Shown here one piece after another: positions 17,353 through 27,114 of a stretch of DNA of 64,000 bases. Both the position numbers and the translations under genes were made by a program. Below the pieces are notes generated by a model. That model saw only the letters and a list, made by a program, of their open reading frames with translations. It had not been told where the DNA came from and made no database searches. The stretch is from Gracilimonas mengyeensis (GTDB lineage Bacteria; Bacteroidota; Rhodothermia; Balneolales; Balneolaceae), in assembly GCF_900182705.1 (NCBI RefSeq), contig NZ_FXTP01000003.1:238455-302454 (forward strand), read 5' to 3'. How positions within the stretch are numbered: position 1 is the stretch's first letter; every line of letters begins with the position of its first letter.

Positions 17353-20300
17353 TCGTACTGCCAGCGTACGTCAATCCCCTGCCGGCTGTCGTCACCCTGG
17401 GTTAGGATTAGATCCAGATTCTTGGTAAGCATGTATTCCAGGATAAATAAAGTTTCAGGTGTACTACCACTTATTTCATTGATGATGGCAAAAAAGGTTT
17501 TCTGGTTGAGGTACCAGCCGGTTTTGATAGAAGTACCACCGCCGGAGCCGGACCGCGTGTTATCGATCTGCACTACATCAATTCCCAGCTGCCGCGTAGC
17601 AAGGGCTTCAACCTCATCCAGTAGCACATCAACCAATAAATCTGTGGGCGTACTGCCTCCTTGCCCGCTAACTACCTGTTGCCATGATTCCAGCGCGTAG
17701 CATGGTTTACTAAATATGGTGTAACAAATAATATCTTGCTGTTCCATGTATGGCTCACTTTCAAAGCGGAATGTAGGATCCTGGGCATCCCCTTCAATGA
17801 TATAATACAGGATAATGGGGTTGCCCTGTTTCTGTGAGCTTTGCGGGATGTAACTGGTGCGGATATTGAGATCGGGCCGATCAACCGGACCACTGAAGCG
17901 GAAAGAAGCCTCTTCCAGCTCAAATAATTTACCCAACGGCCGGGCATAGCCATCTTCTCCATTTAGAGTTCCAAAAAGCTGAAGCTCCTGGTTTCTTGAT
18001 TTTTGAGCCTCCAGTGAACCATCAAGTTCAATTTCCATATCCAAATAACGGCTGTTACGAACAAAGAAATTCCGTTCAATGGAAAACCTCATATCTATTG
18101 CCAATGAATCATAAGGACTGAATGATGAGGTCTCTTCTTCCTCAAGCTCCACCACTTCGACCGACTCCTCTCCGAAATCCTGCAAATAAATAAACCCATT
18201 TTTTATCGTAAGGCTACCGGAAGCCTCAGGCTGCATTGGAGTACCGGAGAGCCGGCTGTCAAGATCTATTGTAAGGTTGTAATCAGCAGTGTTCGCTAAT
18301 TTAAATCGGGTGGCCTTCGCATTAATATTTAAGCTGGATGGAGTGATGCCATTGAGCTCAATATCACCTGTGGCATTAAAATTACCGCTCCCGCTTTTTG
18401 CAGATAGTCGATTAAGGCGCATGCCCGATTCAGTAAAAGAAAGATCAGCCCTGATATTTGAGAGCCTGATACCTGCTATGGGGACTGTCACTTCAGAATT
18501 GTTTAACCGAAAATAACCGGAAGGAACCAGTTGCTCCGGGGTTCCTGTTATATCAACATCGGCATTTACCATACCTTTAAGGTTCCGCATGTACTGTTTA
18601 TCCAGGAAATCATTAAATACCGAAATATTAAACTGATCGGTTACCAGATTGAACCGAAGCGTATCATCCGGTTCGGCCATATTCATCTCAAACGTTCTAA
18701 AATCAACATACAGGGGTATGTCAGCACTAAGAGTAGCTGCTTTTTGTCCCCTGGCCTGGATTTCTCCGCTGCCCGTGAGCGAAGCTTTTGCATGATGATA
18801 TCGGAACCGGGCAAAAACCGAATCTACGCTTACCCCAGACAATACCGGTTCATTCAGGTTCAGATCCCCCTCAATATTGGGCTGTCCGGCTGTCCCTTTC
18901 AGGCTCCCATCAAAGCTGATCATTCCTGTGGTGTTGGTAATCTCGAAGGCACGCAGAATGTTCTCAAACCGTTTTAGAGAAATAGGATGAATAACGAGTT
19001 CCCCATCCACTTTTTCCTGGAAAAATGCATCTCCAAAGGTAGCGGGATCTCCCACTTTAAAAGGAACATCTACATTGCCCATAGCCTTCTCCTCTCCATC
19101 CAGATACATAGACAAACGCCCCTTCAAGCGTTCTTCATGCAAATCAAAATTAAGCTGCAAGGTGTCTATGTTCGTTTCCATATAAGCAAGCTGCTCCACT
19201 TTAAGCTGACCGCTGCCTTCGTATTTATGGGGACTCGCTGACACCTCAAACCTGCCTGACAGAATACCATCTACGATTCGCTCTTCAAATATTATTTCCT
19301 GTATCACACCTATATCAAAATTGTGACCAGAGAGATAGGCCTCCTGACGAACCGAATCCGCAAAAGGAACCGCAAATTCCAGAAAGGTTCCCTCACCATC
19401 ACTTAATCTTAGGGTATCGGTTCTTACGGCCCCGCTATCATACTGTAGATGAAACGGCTCTGAAAGTGACAGCATCCGTGCCGGTGTCATAAAATTGAAT
19501 GTGCTCCAGCTTACTTTGGAGTTCAAACTTTCAGTGGCTACCTCATAATCGCCATTTTGCACAATTTCACCACTTTCACCGCCATTCACCCTAAAGCTGA
19601 AACTACCCGCCACGGAGTCAGCAGTTGCCTGCCCGCGGGTACCAAAACGAATGTCCTGTAGTTCGGTGCCTGAGAACATGGGAGAGGAAATATTCACATC
19701 CGTTTCAAACTCATAAATCTCGGTCAGGGCCACATCGGTATCCCCTAAAATACCACTGGCTCTGAACACATCATCATAATAAATATCCGATAAATTTACC
19801 CGGCCATTAAACCGTAGCTCCCCTTCTTCATTGTCGGTGATATTGCCTGTAATTTCTCCTTCAGCATTTAACGCATCCGCTCCCACATAAGGAGCCAAAG
19901 GCTGCAGGTTTTTGACATCGAGCCGCAGCGCCAGGTCATTTTCCGGATCGGTACGGTCGAAAAGATTTCGGCGACACGAAAAGGTTCCGTCCACCACATT
20001 ACTTTGCAGCTCCCCTTCCGGTATCATAAGAAACCCTTCTTGAACGCTCATATCAAAACGCAACAGATCCAAAGCCGTGCCATTCACATAACTTGAGTCC
20101 ATTAAGAAGCTGGTTTCAAGCTCCATTTTCTCCGGTTCAAAATACCTGCCGTTGCCCGATAGCTGCAGATCGATCCGGCTGGCATATTCTTCTAAACCTG
20201 GTAGTTCAGCAAGGTCAAATTCTTTTGTGCGTATTTTGTAGGTATATTCCGGAGCATCCGACATAAATTGACCAAGCGCAGCCTGTAGTTCCACGCGGTT

Positions 20301-21884
20301 CTCAATCAACTGAACAAAACCATCGGCCTTAATACTGTCACTTGAAATACTACCTTGGATATATACATCTGAAAGTGTTTGCCCGGCCACTGAGGAAGTA
20401 TCTGCAAAGTTTTGCGGCATCTTATCCACCACCACCGGTTTCTCCCCGTCTATAAAGCGTGGCACATTATTTTTATAGATTATAAACGGCCATTCTTCAT
20501 TGCTCAGTTCAAACCCCTTTCCTTCCGCCATTACCGAAAAAGTCAGATCACTTTGCAGCTCCGGGTTTTGCGCCCAATGGGCCAGGTTGATACGCTCAAA
20601 CCCAACAGCCAATCCCCACTCCGGTTTATCACTAAACAATCCATTTATCTCCGTGTAGGTGATCACCACATCTGTCCCGTCATTCGCTTCCACACTGGCC
20701 GTCAGCTCCTCGCCGATCAGCGTACCACTTCCGAAAAGCGTTTCAAGCCGGTAATCCTGGTATTGCAGCTGGTTAAAGGTAAAATCCCAGGTGATATCAT
20801 TGGTTGCAAAGTTTTCGCTAAAACGTCCTTCTGCCGTGGCCTGAAACTCACCAACAAAAGCATCCAGTGAATCGTCCGTGAAATAGGCCACATCCAGTTT
20901 TTTTGCATTCACGCCCAATTTATGCAGAACCGGCTGCTCCCGGAATGAGACATCAGCCACCACCTGTAAATCCTCAAAGCCTCTGCTATCGGCCTGCATT
21001 TCCACTTGCAGCGCGTCAAAGGTTCCGCTTGCTTTCAGTGTGATATTGAGTTCGTCATCAGGGAGCTTCTGCTGCAGGAAGGGCTGTATATCCGCCAGGG
21101 CCAGCGGACTTGTTTTAAGATTGGCACTAAAGGATGAATCCGGTAAGCTGAGCCTTCCATCTGCTCCCAACATAGACCGGGTAGACTCCATAACCAGCTT
21201 GTATAAAGTGATGTGTTCGGCATCGTAAGCCCCGGCTGTTTCAACCGCTACTGCGCCGGGCAAGCGGCCCTGCTTCACATCAAAAGAAAGGGAATTGAGT
21301 GTAGCTGAAATTTCTCCGTGGTAACTAAATCCCGCATCAGCCTGCAGCTTCTCGATGATCAACGTTGAATCAGGCAGATAGGAAGGAGCTGAAACACTGA
21401 GTCCGGAATTATGCAAGCCAATATTTCTTATATCTACCCCAAAAACCGTGGAGCTCTCCCCCGGGGTGGTAGTGTCAGTTTTTACCAATTGCTGTACATT
21501 AAACTGCTCGTCATCTGTTTCCCAAACCCATCCGTAGAGGCCGTGAAGCTGCACCTCGCTCACCAAAAAAGAACTGCTCAACAAGCTGGGAATACTGTAT
21601 TCCAGTTTCAGGCTGTCCGCAGTCAACAAGGTATCGCTTTGCTGGGTGATGGTGATTTGCCTCAGGTTCGCGCTGTTCCATAAGTCTCCATCAAGCTCCC
21701 CGATGCTCAGCTCTCCATTTAGGGATTGATTAGCGGTTGATACGATCTTGTCTTTTACAAAACCGTGAACCGGGGCAATCTTGAGTGAAAGGCGCAGCAA
21801 TCCTATTAACACAACCAGCCCCAACACAAGCCAGCCGACTGCCTTCAGCAATTTAATTCCAATATGTGTGTTCTTTTCACTCAT
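17346..21884 (-). CDS. tamB: TamB-type inter-membrane bridge protein (DUF490)
   Basis: The 1512-residue protein has an N-terminal membrane anchor (LLKAVGWLVLGLVVLIGLL). A very long repetitive beta-strand body of the AsmA/TamB kind follows, and a C-terminal TamB domain (about 1150-1512) contains SFRFSGPVDRPDLNIRTSYIP, ITFRFESEP-like strands and ASRQLGIDVVQID-like segments. TamB proteins span the periplasm as a hydrophobic groove and take part in outer-membrane protein insertion and phospholipid transport with a TamA-type partner. That partner is the gene immediately upstream, 3 bases apart, which supports the assignment. The length is in the normal range for Bacteroidetes TamB. Confidence 0.93.
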   Translation of the reverse strand: MSEKNTHIGIKLLKAVGWLVLGLVVLIGLLRLSLKIAPVHGFVKDKIVSTANQSLNGELSIGELDGDLWNSANLRQITITQQSDTLLTADSLKLEYSIPSLLSSSFLVSEVQLHGLYGWVWETDDEQFNVQQLVKTDTTTPGESSTVFGVDIRNIGLHNSGLSVSAPSYLPDSTLIIEKLQADAGFSYHGEISATLNSLSFDVKQGRLPGAVAVETAGAYDAEHITLYKLVMESTRSMLGADGRLSLPDSSFSANLKTSPLALADIQPFLQQKLPDDELNITLKASGTFDALQVEMQADSRGFEDLQVVADVSFREQPVLHKLGVNAKKLDVAYFTDDSLDAFVGEFQATAEGRFSENFATNDITWDFTFNQLQYQDYRLETLFGSGTLIGEELTASVEANDGTDVVITYTEINGLFSDKPEWGLAVGFERINLAHWAQNPELQSDLTFSVMAEGKGFELSNEEWPFIIYKNNVPRFIDGEKPVVVDKMPQNFADTSSVAGQTLSDVYIQGSISSDSIKADGFVQLIENRVELQAALGQFMSDAPEYTYKIRTKEFDLAELPGLEEYASRIDLQLSGNGRYFEPEKMELETSFLMDSSYVNGTALDLLRFDMSVQEGFLMIPEGELQSNVVDGTFSCRRNLFDRTDPENDLALRLDVKNLQPLAPYVGADALNAEGEITGNITDNEEGELRFNGRVNLSDIYYDDVFRASGILGDTDVALTEIYEFETDVNISSPMFSGTELQDIRFGTRGQATADSVAGSFSFRVNGGESGEIVQNGDYEVATESLNSKVSWSTFNFMTPARMLSLSEPFHLQYDSGAVRTDTLRLSDGEGTFLEFAVPFADSVRQEAYLSGHNFDIGVIQEIIFEERIVDGILSGRFEVSASPHKYEGSGQLKVEQLAYMETNIDTLQLNFDLHEERLKGRLSMYLDGEEKAMGNVDVPFKVGDPATFGDAFFQEKVDGELVIHPISLKRFENILRAFEITNTTGMISFDGSLKGTAGQPNIEGDLNLNEPVLSGVSVDSVFARFRYHHAKASLTGSGEIQARGQKAATLSADIPLYVDFRTFEMNMAEPDDTLRFNLVTDQFNISVFNDFLDKQYMRNLKGMVNADVDITGTPEQLVPSGYFRLNNSEVTVPIAGIRLSNIRADLSFTESGMRLNRLSAKSGSGNFNATGDIELNGITPSSLNINAKATRFKLANTADYNLTIDLDSRLSGTPMQPEASGSLTIKNGFIYLQDFGEESVEVVELEEEETSSFSPYDSLAIDMRFSIERNFFVRNSRYLDMEIELDGSLEAQKSRNQELQLFGTLNGEDGYARPLGKLFELEEASFRFSGPVDRPDLNIRTSYIPQSSQKQGNPIILYYIIEGDAQDPTFRFESEPYMEQQDIICYTIFSKPCYALESWQQVVSGQGGSTPTDLLVDVLLDEVEALATRQLGIDVVQIDNTRSGSGGGTSIKTGWYLNQKTFFAIINEISGSTPETLFILEYMLTKNLDLILTQGDDSRQGIDVRWQYDY

Positions 21885-21887
21885 GTT

Positions 21888-23840
21888 CTAAAATGCCTGC
21901 CCAATACTAAAATGAAGCCCCCAGCGCGCCCAGCGACCGCCATAATCCTGCCCCTGGTAAATTTGCAGATCCTGATCGGTGGGATTGAGTTTATAAGCTA
22001 TATCCACCCGTATAGGCCCAATAGGCGATTGGTAACGAATGCCTCCCCCCAAACCGTATTGTATAGGAACCGTGCCAATATCTTCAAAATCACGCCAAAC
22101 TTGCCCCCCATCCAAAAAAGTGGCAAAACCCAATCCTTTTATAAGCTCGTTTAGCCGGAACCGGAATTCCGCGTTGAAATTAAACGATGCACGCCCTCCC
22201 ACCGGCACGTACATATCAAACCGGTCCTGCTCGTCAAAGGTGGGGCGTTTGGGACCTAATTCATTTCGATTCCAGCCCCGAACCGTGTTGGTTCCACCGC
22301 TATAAATGCGCACATCAGAGGGCAACGAATCCTGAGCCGAATAATAAATACCGGATAAATCGATCCGTTTGGCAAACGTAATATCGTCGGTGAGCGGAGT
22401 AAACTTGCGTACTTCAATCCCGGTTTTTTGGAAACTGAAAGAAGACTCGCCAAAAATTCCCGACAAATCATAAAAGGGTTGCACCGACCAACCCCTGCTT
22501 CCACGCCGCAAGTTGTGAGTATAGTAAGCGTTCAGGCTCAAGCTTGAAATATTGTAGGAGCGGATGCTATCGGGAAGATTCTCATGTCCGCTTGATGTAG
22601 TCTCATTATTCAGGGTGTATTCATATGACACGGTTCCTGTAAAATTGGAGCTGTATTGATACACAAAACTATTGTTGAGACCTCCGCGCACAATCTCGTA
22701 GGAAGGTTCCAGTTTATGTTCGGCAAAGGGTGATATCACCAATGAGCTTTTGGTATTAAACAAATAGGGAAACAAATAGTCGCCACCCACGCGCTGCTCT
22801 ACCGCTGATATATAAGCCGACAGCGTTAACCGCTCCCCCCTACCCCGAACGTTACGGTGGGTCCAGTTGGCCTGCCCGCGAAACAAGCGGTAGCTGTCTT
22901 CGAAACTGTTGATGCGGGAAAAATTAGCCAACCCTCCCCGAAGCTGTATAGACCGCAATGGAGCTTCACGAACGCGAATCTGCAAATTCAGCGAGGTATC
23001 CTGTGGCTGATCGGGAATAGAGACCAAGGCAAAGCGTAACATATGATGGCTAAACACCTCACGCTGTGCTTCCCGCAATTTATTTTCACTAAAAAGCTCG
23101 CCGGATTCTATCCCTGTTTCCCGGGCTATGTACCGGTCGGCCATCTCTTTGTTGCCTTCAATCTTAACGGTATCAAAACGGGCACGCGGGCCGGGCCGGC
23201 TAATCAGCGTTACATCCGCTGTTTTTGAAACAGTATCAACATTTGCCTTCACCTCGCTTTCTGCATAGGCATACCCAAGGTTTCGCAACGCTCCGCGCAA
23301 ATTCCCTTCTACTTCTGATTGAAGAATGGTCTCATAACGGCGTCCCTCGCGATAGGGCAGGCGCCGAAAAATCTTGCTAAACTCCTTGTCGCTATAAATA
23401 ATGGTACTATCCTGCGGCCCAGATTGCACTTCAAAGTCCACCCGATCAATGATAATGGGCGTGTTTTCTATGATTTCGAATACAATTTCTTTTTTCCATT
23501 CCTTATTGAGCTCCTCAATCCGATAACTAACTTTAACGTCGTTAAAGCCCCTGCGTTGGTAAAAACGCTTGATGCGAATCACATCCCGCCGAATCTCATT
23601 CTCATTCAAGCGCATCCCTACTTTTTTCCAAAATATCAGTTTTTTTAAAGGAGGAGGTGGCTGGTTTGATATCACATCTTTTATCACAAGGCCTTCAAAG
23701 GTTCTATTGCCCTCAATGCTTATGCTCCATACCCGGGCAGATTCAGGCATAGGTTGGGCCTTTGCGTTTAAACCGCAGGCAAAAACGAGCAGGGTCGTCC
23801 ATAGCGCAAAAAGTACGTGTTGAAAATTAGTAGTAGCCAA
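21888..23840 (-). CDS. BamA/TamA-family outer-membrane protein
   Basis: The 650-residue Omp85-family protein has a signal sequence, POTRA domains over about residues 35-300 (SISIEGNRTFEGLVIKDVI, IKRFYQRRGFNDVKVSYRI, VKIEGNKEMADRYIARETGIESGE) and a C-terminal surface-antigen barrel. The barrel contains GGTNTVRGWNRNELGP (the conserved VRGF-like loop) and a terminal strand GRWARWGLHFSIGQAF. It is cotranscribed with tamB. The leader could be read as secreted (cut after AKA) or as a lipoprotein (VFAC, Cys22), as in the TamL variant of Bacteroidetes, although Phe at -2 is unusual for a lipobox. Confidence 0.93.
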   Translation of the reverse strand: MATTNFQHVLFALWTTLLVFACGLNAKAQPMPESARVWSISIEGNRTFEGLVIKDVISNQPPPPLKKLIFWKKVGMRLNENEIRRDVIRIKRFYQRRGFNDVKVSYRIEELNKEWKKEIVFEIIENTPIIIDRVDFEVQSGPQDSTIIYSDKEFSKIFRRLPYREGRRYETILQSEVEGNLRGALRNLGYAYAESEVKANVDTVSKTADVTLISRPGPRARFDTVKIEGNKEMADRYIARETGIESGELFSENKLREAQREVFSHHMLRFALVSIPDQPQDTSLNLQIRVREAPLRSIQLRGGLANFSRINSFEDSYRLFRGQANWTHRNVRGRGERLTLSAYISAVEQRVGGDYLFPYLFNTKSSLVISPFAEHKLEPSYEIVRGGLNNSFVYQYSSNFTGTVSYEYTLNNETTSSGHENLPDSIRSYNISSLSLNAYYTHNLRRGSRGWSVQPFYDLSGIFGESSFSFQKTGIEVRKFTPLTDDITFAKRIDLSGIYYSAQDSLPSDVRIYSGGTNTVRGWNRNELGPKRPTFDEQDRFDMYVPVGGRASFNFNAEFRFRLNELIKGLGFATFLDGGQVWRDFEDIGTVPIQYGLGGGIRYQSPIGPIRVDIAYKLNPTDQDLQIYQGQDYGGRWARWGLHFSIGQAF

Positions 23841-23912
23841 GTGTGCGTATTATATTATCCGGGCAGTTAGTATAAACGAATGTAAGCGTCCAAGAAACCG
23901 GTTTTTTAACCA

Positions 23913-25208
23913 ATGCGATATCCCTTATTCATCATGTTTAACAAGTATTCTTGTATTCTCCTTATTTCTTTTTTGATGATATCCTGCTCGGGCAGTAAAG
24001 AGTTCAGCGGGTTTTCCTACGACCCGCCGGATGTCACCAACACTACAGACAAGGAGATTGAAAAGCAACCGGCAAGAGTAATTGGTTCCGGGGAACCGCG
24101 CATCTGGGCCAGTAACGATTTTGCCGGTGCCCGCCTTAATGATTTTTACATGCGGCCGGACTCTGTGTTCCAACTGATTATTGAACCGGAAAATGCGCCG
24201 ATCAACAACAGTCCCTGGTTTGCTTTTAAACTCTGGAGCGACAGTGCACGAACGGCCAACATTGAGTTAAAGTATAACGAAGGCCGCCATCGCTACATTC
24301 CCAAAGTGTTTTCCCGGATCGACGGGCAGTGGGAGCTCACCGATCGCCTGCGGGTGCATTATGATTCTACCGACGGCTCCGCCTTGATGAAAGTGCACCT
24401 TACGACCGAGCCCAAGCTGATCGCTGCCCAGCCGCTGTACACCTTCCAAAACCTGGAACAAACACTGCAAGAACGGGGCATTTTGGGAAAGTCATTCACC
24501 CACAAAAATACGGCAGGCATGAGTAAGGAAGGCCGCCCCATCCTTCAGCTGGATATCACCGAAGTACCTGAAAGCCAAACAGCGCCGGTACTGGCTATTG
24601 TGGGGCGGCAGCACCCGCCTGAAGTAACCGGATACCTGGCTTCCCTGATTTTCCTGGAAGAACTGACTTCCGACAGTGAACTGGCCCAACGCTTTCGTCA
24701 AACTTTCGTGATCAAAGCCTTCCCGATGCTTAATCCCGACGGGGCCGATATGGGACACTGGCGCCATAACGCCGGCGGGGTGGATTTAAATCGCGACTGG
24801 CAAAACTTCAATCAACCTGAAACACAGGCGGTGCGCGATGCTTTAACGCCCCTTAAGGAAGATCCAAAACGCCAGATGTTTTATGCCATTGACTTCCATT
24901 CAACCAATGAAAACATTTTTTACCCCATAAATGAGGAAGTGGAAACCTCCCCGGATAACATCACCCAAAAATGGATTGATTTAATTGTAGAAGAAAATGA
25001 AGATTTTGTACTAACCGTGGAGCCTTTTGATACTTCCTCTCCCATTGCCAAAAACTGGTTTTATCATACTTTTGGAATTGATGCTCTGACCTATGAGGTA
25101 AATGACCGCATCCCGGATGAGAAACTGGGTGAAGTCTCACGTTCAGCCGCACGCCAGCTTATGCAACTGCTATTGGAAGAATGGGAGCAAATGCCGGTTG
25201 ACAACTAA
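23913..25208 (+). CDS. M14-family zinc carboxypeptidase lipoprotein
   Basis: The 431-residue protein has a lipoprotein signal (lipobox LMISC). It has an N-terminal beta-sandwich domain (about 55-165) and an M14 peptidase domain (about 175-425). Visible zinc ligands are His234 and Glu237 (RQHPPEVTG) and His329 (AIDFHST). NPDG (274-277) and DLNRDW with Arg294 form the substrate site, and Glu395 (TYEVNDR) is the catalytic base. The N-terminal sandwich resembles the cytosolic-carboxypeptidase-like subgroup. It probably trims peptides or modified peptidoglycan stems in the envelope. An internal ATG at 23934 gives an equally good leader. Confidence 0.9.
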   Translation: MRYPLFIMFNKYSCILLISFLMISCSGSKEFSGFSYDPPDVTNTTDKEIEKQPARVIGSGEPRIWASNDFAGARLNDFYMRPDSVFQLIIEPENAPINNSPWFAFKLWSDSARTANIELKYNEGRHRYIPKVFSRIDGQWELTDRLRVHYDSTDGSALMKVHLTTEPKLIAAQPLYTFQNLEQTLQERGILGKSFTHKNTAGMSKEGRPILQLDITEVPESQTAPVLAIVGRQHPPEVTGYLASLIFLEELTSDSELAQRFRQTFVIKAFPMLNPDGADMGHWRHNAGGVDLNRDWQNFNQPETQAVRDALTPLKEDPKRQMFYAIDFHSTNENIFYPINEEVETSPDNITQKWIDLIVEENEDFVLTVEPFDTSSPIAKNWFYHTFGIDALTYEVNDRIPDEKLGEVSRSAARQLMQLLLEEWEQMPVDN

Positions 25209-25254
25209 GGCCAGCTTTTTATATTACGTCAAAATCAACCAGCCAACTTTTGCT

Positions 25255-25713
25255 ATGAAGGGTTCCCAAATTCTGCAAGAAGGCATCACCAATTGGAAAC
25301 TACGCCTGGTTCTCAGTGCCCTGCTGTGCCTGATGGGCCTGGGAGCGTTGATCAGTATGGTGCTGGGACTTTTTGTGGAACTGTCGGTAATGGACAAATC
25401 CATTGTGGGTATTGCCATTTTTATGGTGGGTACCCCGGTGTACCTTATTTCCAGCAAGTTGGGTAATATTGACCAGTACACAATTGCCGGGTTCTTGAAT
25501 GAGGAACTGCAAGAAGTAGAGGGAGATGCCGAAGTGTTGGTAAAAAGTGAAAGCGAGCTAAACGAAGACGAGATATCCCGCCGGAAGCAACTGGAAGCTT
25601 TTTTTGATGAACATCCGCTCCATACTTTCCTTCCAGACAAACCGGTAAAACAAGCCTGGATACTTTTTACGCTGTCTTTTATCGGAAGCGTTGCCGTTTG
25701 GTTTATCAGCTGA
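25255..25713 (+). CDS. Small membrane protein, unknown function
   Basis: With the ATG at 25255 the protein is 152 residues. Two membrane segments lie near the start (LRLVLSALLCLMGLGALISMVLGL and IVGIAIFMVGTPVYLIS), then a charged cytoplasmic-looking stretch (VLVKSESELNEDEISRRKQLEAFF), and a last membrane helix at the C-terminus (ILFTLSFIGSVAVWFI). The frame is open upstream to 25102, but that part overlaps the peptidase gene and looks non-coding. I do not recognise a family. It follows the peptidase gene by 46 bases and may be cotranscribed with it. Confidence 0.75.
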   Translation: MKGSQILQEGITNWKLRLVLSALLCLMGLGALISMVLGLFVELSVMDKSIVGIAIFMVGTPVYLISSKLGNIDQYTIAGFLNEELQEVEGDAEVLVKSESELNEDEISRRKQLEAFFDEHPLHTFLPDKPVKQAWILFTLSFIGSVAVWFIS

Positions 25714-25832
25714 TATTTATTTGCAATCCTGTACATATCAATCAAAATGAAGCATGTTTTTGATTGCACGGATTGGCATCTTAAATCAGCGAAAGAACCA
25801 ACCATATCTTTATATAATACATTACAGAAACT

Positions 25833-26795
25833 ATGAGTGATCATAATCACGGCCATCACCACCATCATCATGTAGATGTGGATGACTCCTCTATCTGGAA
25901 GTTGTGGGTTTCCATCTTTTTAAACCTGATGATTACGATAGCGGAGCTGGTGGGTGGCATTATCTCAAACAGCCTCGCCCTCTTATCTGATGCCGTGCAT
26001 AACCTGAACGACACCATGTCGCTGGGCATCACTCTTATAGCTAAAAAGATTTCCAAACGCGGAGCCAATCCTTCCAAAACCTTTGGCTATAAGCGAGCCG
26101 AAATCATCGGTGCCTTCATCAACCTTATTACCCTTGTGATTGTTGCTTTGTTTCTGATTAAAGAAGGCGTTGAGCGTTTCTTCGATCCCCAGCCCATCGA
26201 CGGCTACACCATGTTTTGGGTGGCGATTGTGGGGCTCATCGGTAATTTTGTTACTGCTGCCTTGCTCTGGAAAAACTCCAAAAACGACATCAGCATGCGC
26301 AGTGCCTTCATCCACATACTTTCGGATGGGCTCTCTTCGGTTGGAGTGATTATCGGCGGCTGGCTGATCCTGGAGTATGAGCTGTACATTGTGGACACCA
26401 TCCTTACCGTCATCATTGGCGTCTATATTTTGTGGCATTCATACTATATGCTCCGCGAAACCATCAATATTTTGATGGAATCGAAGCCGGCCGACATTGA
26501 CCTAGATCAATTGACTGAGGCGATGCATACCGTTGATAAAGTCCATGGCGTACATCACGTGCATGTTTGGCGGCTGGATGAAACAAGCACCCTGCTGGAG
26601 AGCCATGTGTTGATTGATAAAGAGGATATCAACGAGATGGAAGCGATCAAATCAAAGTTAAAAACGTTGCTAAAAGAGCAGTTTGGCATCAACCACAGCA
26701 CCCTGGAGTTTGAGTTTGAACCCTGTAGATCCCCTTCTCATCAGGTAGGATCCGGTCATGCACATGAGGAGCATGAACACGATCACGCACCTTGA
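25833..26795 (+). CDS. Cation diffusion facilitator (ZitB/CzcD type) metal exporter
   Basis: The 320-residue protein begins with a His-rich tail (HNHGHHHHHHVDVDD) and ends with another (HAHEEHEHDHAP). It has six membrane segments. Transport-site residues are visible: TM2 His56 and Asp60 (SDAVHNLNDTMSLG) and TM5 His161 and Asp165 (HILSDGLSSVG), the His/Asp pattern of zinc-type CDF proteins. A C-terminal cytoplasmic dimer domain (about 205-300, VHGVHHVHVWRLDE) follows. It is expected to export Zn2+, perhaps Co2+ or Cd2+, in exchange for protons. No metal regulator is adjacent. Confidence 0.94.
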   Translation: MSDHNHGHHHHHHVDVDDSSIWKLWVSIFLNLMITIAELVGGIISNSLALLSDAVHNLNDTMSLGITLIAKKISKRGANPSKTFGYKRAEIIGAFINLITLVIVALFLIKEGVERFFDPQPIDGYTMFWVAIVGLIGNFVTAALLWKNSKNDISMRSAFIHILSDGLSSVGVIIGGWLILEYELYIVDTILTVIIGVYILWHSYYMLRETINILMESKPADIDLDQLTEAMHTVDKVHGVHHVHVWRLDETSTLLESHVLIDKEDINEMEAIKSKLKTLLKEQFGINHSTLEFEFEPCRSPSHQVGSGHAHEEHEHDHAP

Positions 26796-27114
26796 AAGCT
26801 GTGATATTTATGATAAGGATGATGAACGGTGATTGGAGATGAATAACCCAATCTCCAGTGAAAGTGCAGAGGTTTGATTGGGGACTGAAAATCCACGTCT
26901 TTCCAACATCCCGGTCATCCATCCCTCCCGAGCAATTCGGGATCAGGACGATGGTCCTTACATTGAGCGGAGCTTCTTCAACCAATTTCCTGAACGATAT
27001 TTCCAGTAGTTCAAGCGCTGTTGCTAATGGTTGCTTGGTAAGCATTTTTTGGCTGAGGTTCTTCAGCGGTAACTCCCGCTGCGTAACGATGTACTGAGAA
27101 GCTCTGACTTCCTC
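26796..27114. repeat. Intergenic stretch with dispersed repeat copy A
   Basis: From about 26861 to 27074 the sequence aligns with 42333-42540. The best part, 26950-27045 against 42406-42501, aligns without gaps at about 80 percent identity by my count. It includes a shared segment complementary to CCGCTGAAGAACCT near the right end. A short hairpin (TGGAGAT/ATCTCCA, 26834-26857) lies at its left edge. A minus-strand frame runs through it, but the differences fall on all codon positions, so I treat it as a non-coding repeat. Confidence 0.65.

Noticed and set aside
26950..27045. Similar small minus-strand frames in repeat copies A and B as a possible small protein family
   Set aside because: The frames give similar peptides, but nucleotide differences are spread over all three codon positions and the peptides diverge past the shared repeat, so the DNA repeat explains the likeness.
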